In this document: positions 17,069 through 25,240 of the stretch, one piece after another | Layout: each line of letters opens with the position of its first letter | Position numbering within the stretch: position 1 is the stretch's first letter | Origin: a virus | IMG/VR virus record: IMGVR_UViG_3300025660_000448 | Span: 1-63,072 of that record | Direction: 5' to 3' (one strand) | DNA length: 63,072 nt | Notes under the pieces: generated by a model | The model's database searches: none | Seen by the model: only the letters and a program-made list of their open reading frames with translations | What the model was told of the DNA's origin: nothing | Position numbers and translations under genes: made by a program

Positions 17069-17325
17069 ATTTGTGCCTTATATCCTAAACATTCTTGTTT
17101 ATCACTCACATTAACTCGATAGCTAACCCCACAATAAGGAGAAGAGATAAGAATAAATCCTCTTTTGGCTCGTTCTTTGTCATATGTTTCTGTGGTCATA
17201 TCACCAACTGGCATTGGTTCATCACAAAAGGGAACAAGTTCTTCTTTGGCTTTTTCAATTGCTGCTAAAAGCTCATGTAATAGTTGTTCTGATATTTGTA
17301 TTTCGGCATTCTTAACATGTATCAT
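17065..17325 (-). CDS. Small hypothetical protein
   Basis: The start chosen is ATG 17325 (MIHVKNAEIQISEQLLHELL), because it overlaps the stop of the preceding small gene as ATGA; an in-frame ATG at 17337 is 12 bp earlier. The 86 residues show an amphipathic N-terminal helix and a Cys pair (FCDEPMP, SPYCGVSYRV). Its own stop overlaps the queuosine-salvage-like gene by 4 bp. Function unknown. Confidence 0.6.
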   Translation of the reverse strand: MIHVKNAEIQISEQLLHELLAAIEKAKEELVPFCDEPMPVGDMTTETYDKERAKRGFILISSPYCGVSYRVNVSDKQECLGYKAQI

Positions 17326-17501
17326 TTTTGCTCCCACTCACCATAATGCATATCAAGTTCTTTAAATAGCTCTTGAGCCTCTTCCCAAGATATGTTACCA
17401 GATTTATTTTCTTCATTGATACGATTTATGGCTTCATCTATTCCTATTGTTTCATTATTCAGATTTTCCCATAATTCATTTTTTAAATCTTCTATGTTCA
17501 T
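17322..17501 (-). CDS. 59-residue hypothetical protein
   Basis: Starts MNIEDLKNELWENLNNETIG and ends MHYGEWEQK. Acidic, helical, possibly EF-hand-sized but without a clear loop. It begins the operon that runs down to the fractured guaB and is linked to the next gene by an ATGA overlap, which supports translation. Not recognised. Confidence 0.5.
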   Translation of the reverse strand: MNIEDLKNELWENLNNETIGIDEAINRINEENKSGNISWEEAQELFKELDMHYGEWEQK

Positions 17502-17648
17502 TTTATTTCTCCATCTTAATTTTAGAAAATTATACTTACAATTACATAATTATAAAAAATAACACAAAAAAAGCAACTATATTTTCATAAAAATATCAAA
17601 CATACTCATATATAATGAGGGATAATAAAAGATAACAAAGGATAATAT

Positions 17649-17831
17649 ATGATAAAAATAAAATGTGAAAAATACTATACTCCACAAGAAGTAGCTGAAA
17701 AATTTAACGTGAGCACAAATACCGTTGCTAGGTGGAGAAAAAATGGAAAATTATCTGCCCATAACATTAGCGAAAGAAAATTTATGTATTCTGAAACAAG
17801 TATAGAAAAATTCATCACGGGGAACAAATGA
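17649..17831 (+). CDS. Excisionase/MerR-type helix-turn-helix protein
   Basis: Sixty residues, essentially one winged HTH: YTPQEVAEKFNVSTNTVARW followed by RKNGKLSAHNISERKFMYSE. It overlaps the next gene by 4 bp (ATGA) and lies on the + strand amid - strand genes, so the two form an inserted unit. Compare the HTH gene at 4855, also coupled to a nuclease. Repeated GATAA words upstream (17609-17645) may hold its promoter or an operator. Confidence 0.7.
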   Translation: MIKIKCEKYYTPQEVAEKFNVSTNTVARWRKNGKLSAHNISERKFMYSETSIEKFITGNK

Positions 17832-18934
17832 TAATAAATGGAAAAGAATACTTAAAACCTAAAGAAGAGCACCGTCTGACAAAAAGCAGTATAAACAAAA
17901 GAATCCTATCTAAAAATATACAACTAATAGGCAGCTTCAAAGGGGTCCATACAACATCTACATTCAAATGTTTAGTTTGCGGACATACAAGAAATATGGC
18001 AACAGTAAATGTTTTATATGAAAATTACAAATGCAAACAATGCAAACTAAACAAAGAAAAAGAAAATGTTAATAATAAACTTATGTCCAAGTCATTTAAA
18101 TTAACAGAAACATTTAAAGGAAACACAAAAAAACAAAATATAACATGTATGAAATGTAATTATATATTTCATGTAGCTCCAAGGAGAATTTTAGAAAGCG
18201 ACAGAAAATGTCCTAAATGCTCTACAAGGGCTGCTAGAACTCAAAAACGATTTGAAAATAAAATAAAAAAATTAAAAATAATAATGCTGTCTGCTTATAA
18301 AAATGGAAAAACTAAAGTAAAAATAAAATGCACAAAATGTAACACAATATCACAACCTACCCCAACTAACCTATTAAGACCGGGAGCCGGTTGTCGCCAT
18401 TGCTCGATAATTATACCATTAAATATTGCTAAAAAAAGATTATCGAAAAAGAAAATAGACATTCTCCAATATATTAGCTTCTCTGAAAAAGCTCTGTTGC
18501 GATGTGAGAAATGTCAATATATTTGGAAAGCGTCCCCAGACCAAATCTTTCATACCTCTGGATGCCCTGTGTGTAACGCTAGAAAAAACGAGAAATTGAC
18601 ACTTAAATACCTAAAAGAAATGTTAAAAAATATTACTATTGAATATCAATATAGCGTAAAATATGATATTAAAAAAAGATTTATTATAGATTATGCTTTT
18701 AAAACAAAAAATAAACAATATTACGTAGAATACAATGGGGTACAACACTATAAACCAGTTAAATTTTTTGGTGGCGAAAAAAGATTTAAAAAACAAAAAT
18801 CAAGAGATGAAAATCTTATGAAATATTGTATAAATAATAATATAATATTGATAGAAATAGATGGAAGAAAATATACAGATGATAAAATTAAGACTTACTT
18901 AAAAAATAAACTTTCTTCCTATAATTTAATCTAA
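17828..18934 (+). CDS. Zinc-ribbon PD-(D/E)XK-like mobile endonuclease
   Basis: 368 Lys-rich residues. Four or five CxxC zinc-ribbon units come first (FKCLVCGHTRN, YKCKQCKLN, ITCMKCNYIFH, RKCPKCSTR, IKCTKCNTISQ, LRCEKCQYIW, CPVCNARKN). The C-terminal ~100 residues look like a restriction-like nuclease core: FIIDYAFKTKNKQYYVEYNG (D...ExN), VQHYKPVKFFGG, and IILIEIDGRKY. That architecture occurs in free-standing homing-type nucleases. Its orientation against neighbours and its HTH partner suggest a mobile insertion. Very AT-rich codon use. Confidence 0.65.
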   Translation: MIINGKEYLKPKEEHRLTKSSINKRILSKNIQLIGSFKGVHTTSTFKCLVCGHTRNMATVNVLYENYKCKQCKLNKEKENVNNKLMSKSFKLTETFKGNTKKQNITCMKCNYIFHVAPRRILESDRKCPKCSTRAARTQKRFENKIKKLKIIMLSAYKNGKTKVKIKCTKCNTISQPTPTNLLRPGAGCRHCSIIIPLNIAKKRLSKKKIDILQYISFSEKALLRCEKCQYIWKASPDQIFHTSGCPVCNARKNEKLTLKYLKEMLKNITIEYQYSVKYDIKKRFIIDYAFKTKNKQYYVEYNGVQHYKPVKFFGGEKRFKKQKSRDENLMKYCINNNIILIEIDGRKYTDDKIKTYLKNKLSSYNLI

Positions 18935-19827
18935 AGTAAACTTTCTAAATATGCCTTGCGTTGACGAACCTTTTCTTTTTTGCCTTCTGGCATATCTTCC
19001 TCTGCCAATAAGGTGTCACAAGCTTGCACAAAGAAAGGTAAGGCATCTTCGGTATTATAAACTAAATCTTCAGGATTTCTATTTTTTGTCATATTAATAA
19101 AACCCTTAAATTCATCAAAACAACTTCCGTAAATATGAAAACTAGAAGCTATATGAATGTATTCTCCAACATCAACACCGACCTGTTCCGCTACCATTTT
19201 TTGAAGTTCGGTTAGAGCAAATGCATTAAAGAAGGCACCACGATATGCGTCATTACTTCTAAAATCGACTGTCATGTTAAGTTTATCTTTTCCGTTTTCT
19301 CTTTGAACCCTAAACCATACCCTTTGAAGACATGCTGGGTCAGAAATGCCTAAATCTTTCCATACTTTCCACGTTACAGCCTGAGCACGTCTAGTATATC
19401 CATTTTGTTTAAGCAAATCTACACATTTATCTATTTGATTAATTATCGTTTCTTTAGGAGAAGAACTTCCAGTTAGAGCACCATATTCTACATCAGCAAT
19501 AGTCTCAGTTACATTATATTCAAATAATCTTTCGTGATAAGTGTATTCCCATTTTCCAGCATCAGGGTCTATCCAATGGTTATGAACTCCGTACAACATT
19601 TCTGAGCGGTATTTTTCTAAATCGTCCAAAGAACCGGGAAATGCACGATGTATTCTAGGTTCTGCCATTGGGTTTTTAACATGAATAAGGGCGGTAACGT
19701 CCCGGCTATTTGGGTCGTTTTCTTTATCATATTCAGTAGGGAAATTCTCGCCCTCTTCCCAACAAGCTAAAACAGCCTTTTCCCATGCTACAGGTAATGT
19801 ATCTTCTACAATGTGTATTGATTTCAT
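18931..19827 (-). CDS. thyA: Thymidylate synthase / pyrimidine hydroxymethylase family protein
   Basis: Start at ATG 19827 (MKSIHIVEDTLPVAW), giving 298 residues. Motifs of the ThyA fold: DPACLQRVWFRV near 165 with the nucleophile-type Cys, VDFRSNDAYRGAFFNAFAL near 185 (the RS.D...G.PFN segment), and HIASSFHIYG near 220 (the GD.HIY segment). It would methylate dUMP, or hydroxymethylate dUMP or dCMP to make a modified base; the deciding residues are uncertain. A promoter lies immediately before the ATG with almost no leader. Its stop overlaps the nuclease gene at 17828-18934 tail to tail. Confidence 0.75.
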   Translation of the reverse strand: MKSIHIVEDTLPVAWEKAVLACWEEGENFPTEYDKENDPNSRDVTALIHVKNPMAEPRIHRAFPGSLDDLEKYRSEMLYGVHNHWIDPDAGKWEYTYHERLFEYNVTETIADVEYGALTGSSSPKETIINQIDKCVDLLKQNGYTRRAQAVTWKVWKDLGISDPACLQRVWFRVQRENGKDKLNMTVDFRSNDAYRGAFFNAFALTELQKMVAEQVGVDVGEYIHIASSFHIYGSCFDEFKGFINMTKNRNPEDLVYNTEDALPFFVQACDTLLAEEDMPEGKKEKVRQRKAYLESLL

Positions 19828-19833
19828 AAAAAG

Positions 19834-19862
19834 ATTATATCTTAAACCAAATTGAATTACAA
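19834..19862 (-). promoter_or_regulatory. Sigma70-like promoter for a leaderless thyA transcript
   Basis: On the - strand: TTGTAA, a 17-nt spacer and a consensus TATAAT, which ends just 6 nt before the ATG at 19827. Transcription would start at or next to the A of the start codon, and no Shine-Dalgarno sequence can be placed. This suggests a leaderless mRNA. Confidence 0.5.
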
Positions 19863-19866
19863 AACA

Positions 19867-19904
19867 AAAACCCACTTAAATCATTTTTTAAGTGGGTTTT
19901 TTAT
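19867..19904. terminator. Rho-independent terminator (bidirectional)
   Basis: A perfect 14-bp stem (19867-19880 with 19887-19900, core AACCCACTTAAA) and 6-nt loop. T-tracts follow on both strands. It separates the operon at 20089-21224 from the thyA promoter. Confidence 0.85.
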
Positions 19905-19963
19905 TTTTTTAGGAATTTCATCTTTGCCTCAGTATAGTCTTCAGCATCAACTTTAAAATTTTC
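19898..19963 (-). CDS. Possible 21-residue peptide
   Basis: ATG 19963 follows an AGGA ribosome-binding-like sequence and encodes MENFKVDAEDYTEAKMKFLK plus one Lys before TAA. The stop lies inside the terminator stem. The rest of the 19964-20088 gap can form a stem (CAAG/CTTG with AGTGTT/AACACT). It may be a real micropeptide, a truncated gene start, or chance. Confidence 0.25.
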
Positions 19964-20088
19964 CATTTATCCTATTCACTTGTAAAATACTGCAACAAAA
20001 GTCGGCTTCCACAACCGCTGACACGGGTATGCCAAGTTTAGTGTTGGTGCTGTTATCCAAACACTGCTTGTATAATAGCCTATTTTAT

Positions 20089-20787
20089 TCAACTATTCTT
20101 CTTTTTCTTCTTGAAAAACGGGTCTTCGTCCCCCCAAGGAGGGAATTGCCTCTTAATTTGTCCGGGTATAGTCATTCTCTTAAAAGCCGCTACATCACCT
20201 GTGCTTGTTCCTACTTCTTGTAACTTCACGAACTGCTTGAAACTTAAACCTTCTTCCCACTCGCTTCCGTGCATATCTTTTGCAATCTCAAACTCATCCA
20301 TAGGCTCTTTGCTTTTAGAAGGAACAACCTTTGTAGCACTTATTGACCAATAAAAATTATGTGGGCCATCTCCCTCTAGCTCTGCCTCTTGATGCGTGTT
20401 GTTAAGAACATGATAATAATGATTGCCACTATCAGGTTTCACAATAACATAAGGAAAAGCACTTGTGGGGTCGTCAACATAAACAATCCTCCCTGAAATA
20501 GAATTTTCTGCTTCGTTGCCTAAATCATAAGCCACCTTTATGCGTTGTCCTTTTTTAAGACCACCCTCCCACTGCTTATCATGAGCATCGTCTTTCCAAT
20601 TAGAAAACTTTCTTTTTCTATCGGCATCGGCGAACTTCAAACGTCGCTCTCTGTCTTTCATGTGTCTTTGGAAATCAGCCTGAGCTTTCCCTGTTAAAGG
20701 ATTTGGTGCTCTTTTTTTTAAAGCCTCAAGTTCTTCTGGTGATGCGAATTCCGGCTTTTCTCTAGGTATGTCTACATACTCTCTCAT
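20089..20787 (-). CDS. Hypothetical virion/head-associated protein
   Basis: 232 residues, strongly charged, with Lys-rich C-terminus. Residues about 80-150 have an SH3-like sequence (KKGQRIKVAYDLGNEAENSI, GRIVYVDDPTSAFPYVIVKP). Near residue 180 is GLSFKQFVKLQEVGTSTGDV: the LSFKxF..L part matches the leader motif shared by other window proteins, and GTSTGDVA resembles a tail seen in phage internal proteins. It is preceded by a gene whose N-terminus has the same motif. Function unknown. Confidence 0.6.
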   Translation of the reverse strand: MREYVDIPREKPEFASPEELEALKKRAPNPLTGKAQADFQRHMKDRERRLKFADADRKRKFSNWKDDAHDKQWEGGLKKGQRIKVAYDLGNEAENSISGRIVYVDDPTSAFPYVIVKPDSGNHYYHVLNNTHQEAELEGDGPHNFYWSISATKVVPSKSKEPMDEFEIAKDMHGSEWEEGLSFKQFVKLQEVGTSTGDVAAFKRMTIPGQIKRQFPPWGDEDPFFKKKKKNS

Positions 20788-21224
20788 TACATCATTCCTC
20801 CGGGCATTCCTCCGGGCATACCACCCGCTTGCTGTTGTGGTTGGTTCATCCCTTGCGTCATCATGTCGTTTAAGGTTTTTCTATCTACAGTAATTTCTCT
20901 TCCCTCTTCTGGGTCATTATCAGGGGTGCGAATAGTATGACCGTCTTTATCTTGATAATACGCACGCTGGGTATTTGCTGCTGGCATTGCAACTAAAACA
21001 GCACCAGTTATTTCATCATCAGATTTTGGGTCTTCAGGAAGGAAATTTTTAATTCTATATGTCATCCCATTATAATAAAAACTACCGAATTGGGCTGCTC
21101 CGAGCCATAGTGGGGCCGCTTTAAAGCTCTTAGGGTCTATAGCTAACTCATCTGCGGTCTTACTTAGAAAATCTGGCTCGACCTTCTCTAATTCTATAAA
21201 CTTTCTAAACGATAGCTGTCTCAT
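20787..21224 (-). CDS. Hypothetical protein with capsid-targeting-like leader
   Basis: 145 residues. The N-terminus MRQLSFRKFIELEKVEPDFL carries the F-[KR]-x-aromatic-[ILV] leader found on several window proteins. The body is mixed alpha/beta with DKDGHTIRTPDNDPEEG; the C-terminus is low complexity (QPQQQAGGMPGGMPGGMM). It shares one base with the next gene's start. It may be an internal or prohead-associated protein; that is inferred only from the leader. Confidence 0.6.
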   Translation of the reverse strand: MRQLSFRKFIELEKVEPDFLSKTADELAIDPKSFKAAPLWLGAAQFGSFYYNGMTYRIKNFLPEDPKSDDEITGAVLVAMPAANTQRAYYQDKDGHTIRTPDNDPEEGREITVDRKTLNDMMTQGMNQPQQQAGGMPGGMPGGMM

Positions 21225-21271
21225 ACCTCTATATAGTTTTTATTTTTATTAAAAACCTCAATATATAAGAT

Positions 21272-22246
21272 ATGAGATTTAAAAAATATCTTCTGGAGCA
21301 AGAATATAAAAAAAGCTTATCCGATTCTGCTCTGTTAATGCTGGAAAAGGATATTTCCCCTGATGCGTTAAACGAATTATCCGTAATTTTACGTGAGGGT
21401 ATTTTAGGTACGGCTGGTGCCATAGGTGGTGCTATGCTTGGTGGGCCACTAGGTGCTGTTGGAGGGGGAATGGTCGGACAAAAAGTTGGACAAAAAGTTG
21501 GAAATTGGTTCAAATCAGCCCAAGCAACACAAATAACCCCGCTTTTCCAACAAGCACAAAGTTCTGTTGATAATTTAGTAAAAGCTTTAGCTTCGATTCA
21601 GCAACAACCTCAAGGCCAACAACCTCAACCTCAACAAGGCCAAAGTCAACAGCCTCCCCAACAGCATCAACCCAAAAAGCCCGGATTCTTCCAAAGCATA
21701 AAACAAGGATTTAACCAAAGTAGAAAAAATTATAATAAGAGCGAATCCATTGTTAACGAAGAAGGTATTCCGCTTCAAGATTTACTACAACAAGCCCAAC
21801 AATTACAAACTACTTTGACTAAACTTGAGCCTAGTATTACACAAGTAGATTCACAATTATCATCACAACATGCACAACAATCTGGTAGTAAAGGCGGGAT
21901 TCGAAGAGCAGTTGCTAATACGGGAGATAAAATAAAAGGCTGGGCTAAAAAACACCCAACTTTAGCAAAAGGTTTAGCTACTGGAGCTACTGTCGGAGCC
22001 GCTTATGGATTAGGTCAACTTATGGGCGGCGGCGGTGGAGAAGGTGGCGAAGGTGGAGAAGCGGGAGCAGAAACCGGACAACAACCAACTGGAGCACAAG
22101 GTGACCCAGTACCAGATTATGGTACAGAAGCAAACCCAGCAAACACAGGAGCAACAGCCGCACCTGATTATGGACCGGGCGACTCAGGCTATCAACAAAG
22201 AGCACTGGGCATAAAACAAAGACTAAACCAGCGATGGAACAAATAA
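21272..22246 (+). CDS. Probable internal head protein, Gly-rich with capsid-targeting-like leader
   Basis: 324 residues. The leader MRFKKYLLEQEYKK has an LxE site like that cut by T4-type prohead protease. A glycine-zipper-like hydrophobic segment (LGTAGAIGGAMLGGPLGAVG, near 49) and a second one (LAKGLATGATVGAAYGLGQL near 235) could insert in or cross membranes. Between them lie Gln/Pro-rich linkers, and a Gly/Glu-rich run precedes the C-terminus. Such composition fits a packaged protein ejected with DNA, comparable to phage internal proteins, but no homologue is recognised. Confidence 0.6.
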   Translation: MRFKKYLLEQEYKKSLSDSALLMLEKDISPDALNELSVILREGILGTAGAIGGAMLGGPLGAVGGGMVGQKVGQKVGNWFKSAQATQITPLFQQAQSSVDNLVKALASIQQQPQGQQPQPQQGQSQQPPQQHQPKKPGFFQSIKQGFNQSRKNYNKSESIVNEEGIPLQDLLQQAQQLQTTLTKLEPSITQVDSQLSSQHAQQSGSKGGIRRAVANTGDKIKGWAKKHPTLAKGLATGATVGAAYGLGQLMGGGGGEGGEGGEAGAETGQQPTGAQGDPVPDYGTEANPANTGATAAPDYGPGDSGYQQRALGIKQRLNQRWNK

Positions 22247-22596
22247 TGAGTAAAAAAACGTCACCATATTTCTCGTCTTTTCGTGAACTACTCGATAAGT
22301 GGGATGAGAATATTGAAAAAGATAAAAAATTAGAAAAGATGGCTGATGATGATAATATCTCTTTCTTCTTTACATTAGACGATAATGTATATGGGGGAAC
22401 AGAAGATAGCCGACTAGCTTTTGCACGAATGAAATCTCCTGAAGAGGAAGATGAATCATGGGTTAAAGATGCCACGTTCATTGGGATTAATCTTGAAAAA
22501 TTAGAACAAGGCCATAAAGAACAAAAGATTTTTTCTAAATCTGATTTAAAAAAAATAAAACCTATTTCTAAAGAAAATGCATTTAGAGACCTTTAA
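22246..22596 (+). CDS. Acidic hypothetical protein
   Basis: Start at ATG 22246 (MSKKTSPYFSSFRELLDKWD), which overlaps the previous stop as TAATG; an in-frame ATG lies 12 bp earlier. 116 residues, acidic, with FSSFRELLDKWDENI near the start, loosely like the leader motif. The next gene starts at its last base. Function unknown. Confidence 0.6.
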   Translation: MSKKTSPYFSSFRELLDKWDENIEKDKKLEKMADDDNISFFFTLDDNVYGGTEDSRLAFARMKSPEEEDESWVKDATFIGINLEKLEQGHKEQKIFSKSDLKKIKPISKENAFRDL

Positions 22597-23267
22597 TGCC
22601 ACTACCATTCGATATCCCAAATAAAAACAAACGCAAATATTCTTGTTTTATATGTGGTGTTAAATTTGAAACATTTAAAGAGTTTCAAAGCCACATCATA
22701 GAAGAACATGAAGAGGGTAGAGACTACATTATATGCCCTCTAAAACGTTGCCAAGCTCCTGTGCGTTGTCTTCGAAGCCATTTCAAGTGCAAACACCCTA
22801 GTGAAAAAATTCCTAAAATAGGGATGATGAAATCTATTGTGTGGCATGATATAGCAGCAAAAAAAAGAAAAAAAACTCGTAAACCCAAATTTAGAGAAGG
22901 GTATCACCAATCTTCTAAAATGAACAAGCCTCTCCATTATCGTTCAGGATATGAAAAAACAATATATGAATGCCTAGATGTAGATGCTGAAGTAAATGCC
23001 TTCAATGTAGAACCCTTTAAGATTTCCTATCTTCACAAAGGAAAAGAGCATAAATATATCCCAGATTTAATTGTGCAATTCATAGACGGTAGTACTGAAG
23101 TTTGGGAAATTAAACCAGCTAATCAAACTTTTCTAGAAGTGAATCAAAACAAATGGCGTGCTGCTAATAAAGCATGTCAAAATAGAGGGTGGAAATTTAT
23201 AGTGATAACCGAAACTGGAATCGACAAACTAAAGAAAAAGATTAGGAATCAAAAGAACAATCTTTAA
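22596..23267 (+). CDS. C2H2 zinc-finger PD-(D/E)XK nuclease, TnsA/gp4-like
   Basis: 223 residues. Residues about 15-65 hold two zinc-finger-like units (YSCFICGVKFETFKEFQSHI; CPLKRC..VRCLRSHFKCKH). Residues about 105-205 form a nuclease core: YRSGYEKTIYECLD with the first Glu, HKYIPDLIVQFIDGSTEVWE (PD then E), and IKPANQ as the xK. The same layout occurs in T4 gp4/gp50 head-completion proteins and TnsA. Next to head-protein candidates, a head-completion or DNA-end trimming role is plausible. Confidence 0.65.
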   Translation: MPLPFDIPNKNKRKYSCFICGVKFETFKEFQSHIIEEHEEGRDYIICPLKRCQAPVRCLRSHFKCKHPSEKIPKIGMMKSIVWHDIAAKKRKKTRKPKFREGYHQSSKMNKPLHYRSGYEKTIYECLDVDAEVNAFNVEPFKISYLHKGKEHKYIPDLIVQFIDGSTEVWEIKPANQTFLEVNQNKWRAANKACQNRGWKFIVITETGIDKLKKKIRNQKNNL

Positions 23268-23710
23268 GTTTTGAAGTGATTCGGCTCCTGAACGTGCCAA
23301 TAATCAGCCTTCTTTGGAATCACCCATCTAATCCCACCTTTCGGGTCAGGAACGTCACCTTTATATCGTGGAATCACATGTATATGAGCATGAGGGACAG
23401 TTTGCCCAGCAGCCCATCCATCGTTAACGCCAATATTGAAAGAATCTGGATGTAATTCTACGGAAATATTATGACGTATTTCAGTCACGAAGGCCCATAT
23501 AGATTGCTGAATTTCTGAGGACAAACTAAACAAACTGACTACATGCTGTTTTGGAACAATTAGCGTGTGCCCTTTAGAAACAGGAAATCGGTCTCTAAAA
23601 GCAATAGCGTATTCATTCTGGTGTAACACATCTATTTCTCCAAAATTACAAAATGGACAACTTATTATAACTTCTTTATGACCTACTACAATTTCTTCTT
23701 TATTAATCAT
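23264..23710 (-). CDS. HIT-family nucleotide hydrolase/transferase
   Basis: Start at ATG 23710 (MINKEEIVVGHKEV), since upstream in-frame sequence overlaps the preceding gene. About 148 residues. Cys pair CPFCN near 20, FRDRFPVSKGHTLIVPKQHV near 45, and the histidine triad PHAHIHVIPR near 120 place it in the HIT superfamily (Ap4A hydrolase or AMP-lysine hydrolase type). It closes a four-gene nucleotide operon. Substrate unknown. Confidence 0.85.
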   Translation of the reverse strand: MINKEEIVVGHKEVIISCPFCNFGEIDVLHQNEYAIAFRDRFPVSKGHTLIVPKQHVVSLFSLSSEIQQSIWAFVTEIRHNISVELHPDSFNIGVNDGWAAGQTVPHAHIHVIPRYKGDVPDPKGGIRWVIPKKADYWHVQEPNHFKT

Positions 23711-23885
23711 GATATTTGGGTGTCCAACCTTGTCCTTTGAATATGACTGCTGGTGGTGAAGTAATAATACGAACCAATTGTTTCTTGCCACATTTAGGAC
23801 ATTTCTTTTTTGGTTTATCCATCATTGAGTGAAATATTTCCAAATCTTCCTCACAGGATTTACAACGATATTGATAAGTTGGCAT
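23703..23885 (-). CDS. FmdB-type zinc-ribbon protein
   Basis: Start at ATG 23885 (MPTYQYRCKSCEEDLEIFHS), 60 residues. CxxC pairs RCKSC and CPKCGKK with the MPTYxYRC opening match the FmdB regulatory zinc-ribbon family, often of unknown function in bacteria. It begins 2 bp after the dCMP deaminase stop and overlaps HIT by 8 bp. Confidence 0.75.
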   Translation of the reverse strand: MPTYQYRCKSCEEDLEIFHSMMDKPKKKCPKCGKKQLVRIITSPPAVIFKGQGWTPKYHD

Positions 23886-23886
23886 A

Positions 23887-24375
23887 TTATGGACTCCAAA
23901 TTTGACCAGAATGACGTACTTCCGGCCCACCTATTTTTCCGTGATAATCTAATACTTCCACCCCTGCTTCTTTTAACTGTTGATTCGCAACTCGTATCTC
24001 TTCAGCCCAAAATTCTGGAGACCTTTTCTCTGCATCTTTATGCCTAACTAAACATTTTATTCCAGCTTGTATAATAGCTCTGGCACAATTAGTACAGGGT
24101 GCCCACGGAGAAACCATTGTTAATCCATCAGTAGCAATCCCTTGTTTCGCTGCTTTATAAATTAAATTTCTCTCTGCATGTTCCACAAATTGATACTTAA
24201 GAGGTCTTTCCCATCTTTCTTCTGTATATAATACGCCAACCGGGAACTCGTTAATAGCTGCTAAAATAATAGACCCATCATCTATCAATAAAGCCGCATT
24301 TTGAGTTGATGGGTCTGGGCTATTTGTAGATTCCTCATATGCTACTTTTAATAATTCTTTCCAACTACTTCTCAT
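23887..24375 (-). CDS. Deoxycytidylate (dCMP) deaminase family protein
   Basis: Start at ATG 24375 (MRSSWKELLKVAYEESTNSP), 162 residues. Zinc-dependent deaminase motifs: VEHAERNLIYKAA (HAE) near 70 and SPWAPCTNCARAII (PCxxC) near 98, with STQNAALLID near 24. The enzyme would convert dCMP to dUMP, feeding the thymidylate synthase-like gene. It directly follows the DUF5664-like gene with one base between. Confidence 0.85.
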   Translation of the reverse strand: MRSSWKELLKVAYEESTNSPDPSTQNAALLIDDGSIILAAINEFPVGVLYTEERWERPLKYQFVEHAERNLIYKAAKQGIATDGLTMVSPWAPCTNCARAIIQAGIKCLVRHKDAEKRSPEFWAEEIRVANQQLKEAGVEVLDYHGKIGGPEVRHSGQIWSP

Positions 24376-24376
24376 A

Positions 24377-24817
24377 TTATCCTTTTTTCTTCTTATTGTT
24401 CTTTTTCTTATCGGTTTTCTTGGAGGGCGTAACCTTCTTTGTTTTTTTATCATTTAAACCTTCTGTAGAAAATGTTTGTAAATCATCTAACTCTTTAGGT
24501 AAAACCCCTCTTTTAATCATTTCTTCATAATGAATAATAGCCATGGCATTAAACATAACTGCCGAAAGATGGTCTTCATCCTTCTTTCCTTGTTTAAACC
24601 ACATTAAATGTCTATTTAAAGAAGCGAGAGTGCGAGACATAGGCATCCCCTTTTCCCAATTCCTCTCAGCATATCGTTTGGCCCCTAATCGCAACCACTC
24701 CCCCAACCGTTCTTCAGCGAACGGGGAAATTAAATCAGGTCTTGGTTTGGTCTCGGCTACATCCCGAACAGCACCAGTTTCAAATTGTTCATCACTACCA
24801 GATTGTTTAAGTTTCAT
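24377..24817 (-). CDS. DUF5664 / dATP-dGTP diphosphohydrolase-like protein
   Basis: 146 residues. FETGAVRDVAETKPRPDLIS, GAKRYAERNWEKGMPMSRTL and SLNRHLMWFKQGKKDEDHLS match the DUF5664 phage family as I remember it, annotated as a dATP/dGTP diphosphohydrolase domain. The C-terminus is a Lys-rich tail. It opens the nucleotide operon with dCMP deaminase, FmdB and HIT. The biochemical activity is not certain. Confidence 0.65.
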   Translation of the reverse strand: MKLKQSGSDEQFETGAVRDVAETKPRPDLISPFAEERLGEWLRLGAKRYAERNWEKGMPMSRTLASLNRHLMWFKQGKKDEDHLSAVMFNAMAIIHYEEMIKRGVLPKELDDLQTFSTEGLNDKKTKKVTPSKKTDKKKNNKKKKG

Positions 24818-24885
24818 ATTTCTCCTAAAATCTCTTTTACATTACTCAATTAGTTTAACATAAAATAAAATATGTTTCTATAAAA

Positions 24886-25233
24886 ATGCAAAAGAAAATA
24901 ATAAAAATAAAAGAAATCTTCAGTAAAGAAAAAGAAATAAAACCTATATGTGGAAAATGCAGATTATTTGATTCAAAAGAAAATATCTGTCGTGTAATTA
25001 TTCTCCATGAGGGAGAAAAAATTAATCTACCTGTAGCGAAGAATGATTCTTGCTTCTTTGAAAACGAATTTCTGGCTTTGAACGAAGAAGGATATAAAGA
25101 ATCATTTAAACCAGAAGTTCAGCAAGTCAAATTTTGGGTAGAAGATAAAAAAGGAAAAAAAACAAAAGGGGACGGGACTGTTAAAATTGAATATCCAGAG
25201 GGGTTTTTCGGAAACGGAGACAAACAATCATAA
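24886..25233 (+). CDS. Hypothetical protein with Cys cluster
   Basis: 115 residues. ICGKCRLFDSKENICRVIIL and NDSCFFENEF supply four Cys in a CxxC...C...C pattern that could bind zinc or a cluster. It directly precedes the DUF642-like gene (7-bp gap). Not recognised. Confidence 0.55.
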   Translation: MQKKIIKIKEIFSKEKEIKPICGKCRLFDSKENICRVIILHEGEKINLPVAKNDSCFFENEFLALNEEGYKESFKPEVQQVKFWVEDKKGKKTKGDGTVKIEYPEGFFGNGDKQS

Positions 25234-25240
25234 ATAAAAT

